Assembly (NCBI GenBank): GCA_903829855.1
Contig: CAIKRN010000112.1
Span: 1 to 5,200, forward strand
Length of the DNA stretch: 5,200 bases
Direction: 5' to 3'
From: an uncultured Opitutia bacterium
GTDB lineage: Bacteria > Verrucomicrobiota > Verrucomicrobiia > Opitutales > UBA953
Shown: one piece after another, positions 4,956-5,200 of the stretch
Numbering within the stretch: the first letter of the stretch is position 1
How the letters are laid out: each line of letters opens with the position of its first letter
Notes under the pieces: generated by a model
The model's database searches: none
What the model was told of the DNA's origin: nothing
The model's input: only the letters and a program-made list of their open reading frames with translations
Translations under genes and position numbers: made by a program

Positions 4956-5200
4956 ATGCGAGCCGCCCTAATCGCCCGCCAGTTCGATGTCCAAGGGAGG
5001 CTCGTCACCGTCGAGCCCTATGGCTCGGGCAATGTGAACGATACCTACCTGGCGATTTTCCGGACCACTTTCTCCGAGCAGCGCTTCATTGTGCAACGTA
5101 TCCGGAAGTCCGTCTTTCCGGACCCCGAGGCGATTATGCAGAACATGCGGGTGCTCACGGATCACTGCCACGCCAAGCTCGAGGCCGAGGCCGAAGGTGC
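4956..5200 (+). CDS. NahK-like sugar kinase / APH-fold phosphotransferase (5' part, end outside window)
   Basis: Only the first 81 residues are visible. They begin with a QFDVQGRL element, then VEPYGSGNVNDTY (19-31), a nucleotide-binding-loop-like strand and turn. Next come FIVQRI (44-49), where the usual APH-family lysine strand carries Gln in the manner of NahK-type enzymes, and VFPDPEAIMQNM with VLTDH (53-70). This pattern resembles N-acetylhexosamine 1-kinase-like proteins of the aminoglycoside phosphotransferase (APH) superfamily, which phosphorylate amino sugars at the anomeric carbon. The catalytic HxD and DxD motifs lie beyond the window, so the substrate is uncertain and resistance to aminoglycosides should not be inferred. 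An in-frame TAA nine bases upstream (4947-4949) makes the ATG at 4956 the earliest possible start. Confidence 0.82.
   Translation, partial: MRAALIARQFDVQGRLVTVEPYGSGNVNDTYLAIFRTTFSEQRFIVQRIRKSVFPDPEAIMQNMRVLTDHCHAKLEAEAEG

Noticed and set aside
4956..5200. Aminoglycoside resistance gene
   Set aside because: The fold superfamily is shared, but the visible N-terminus looks like NahK-type sugar kinases and the substrate region is outside the window.

Overview
The window is a GC-rich bacterial chromosomal segment with tightly packed genes. It holds six protein genes (two cut by the window edges) and two tRNA genes. No insertion sequence, phage gene or CRISPR array is visible. The gene families (FolE2, a NahK-like kinase, GYF_2/Yip1 membrane proteins, DUF2752) and the lack of recognisable Shine-Dalgarno motifs before the visible starts suggest a Verrucomicrobiota-like bacterium, perhaps Opitutae. 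This is inference from gene content, not a phylogenetic result.

Layout. Positions 1-405 (+) hold the 3' end of prmB, the methyltransferase that modifies a glutamine of ribosomal protein L3. It converges on, and overlaps by 27 bases, a minus-strand cluster covering 379-3521. In transcription order the cluster encodes two paralogous GYF_2-Yip1 membrane proteins (2655-3521 and 1752-2648), a small DUF2752 membrane protein (1326-1748), and a membrane-anchored DRGH-type (EndoG/NucA-like) nuclease (379-1326). Gaps of 6, 3 and -1 bases argue for one operon. Upstream of it on the same strand lie a tRNA-Arg(UCU) with a strong hairpin behind it (3578-3695), folE2 (3746-4705, first enzyme of folate/pterin synthesis) and tRNA-Thr(CGU) (4770-4845). 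Diverging from the tRNA-Thr, the 5' end of a NahK-like sugar kinase/APH-fold gene runs off the right edge (4956-5200, +).

The housekeeping genes (prmB, folE2, tRNAs) look ordinary. The unusual part is the four-gene envelope operon. Its two GYF proteins share the same 49-residue N-terminus, with nearly identical DNA, joined to strongly diverged membrane domains. Both have cysteine clusters in the last membrane segment. The DUF2752 protein brings a conserved cysteine motif, and the nuclease is predicted to sit on the outer face of the inner membrane. Its leader has three copies of an 11-12 base element that could form mutually exclusive hairpins between the tRNA-Arg terminator and the first start codon. 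No function for this operon can be assigned from sequence alone.
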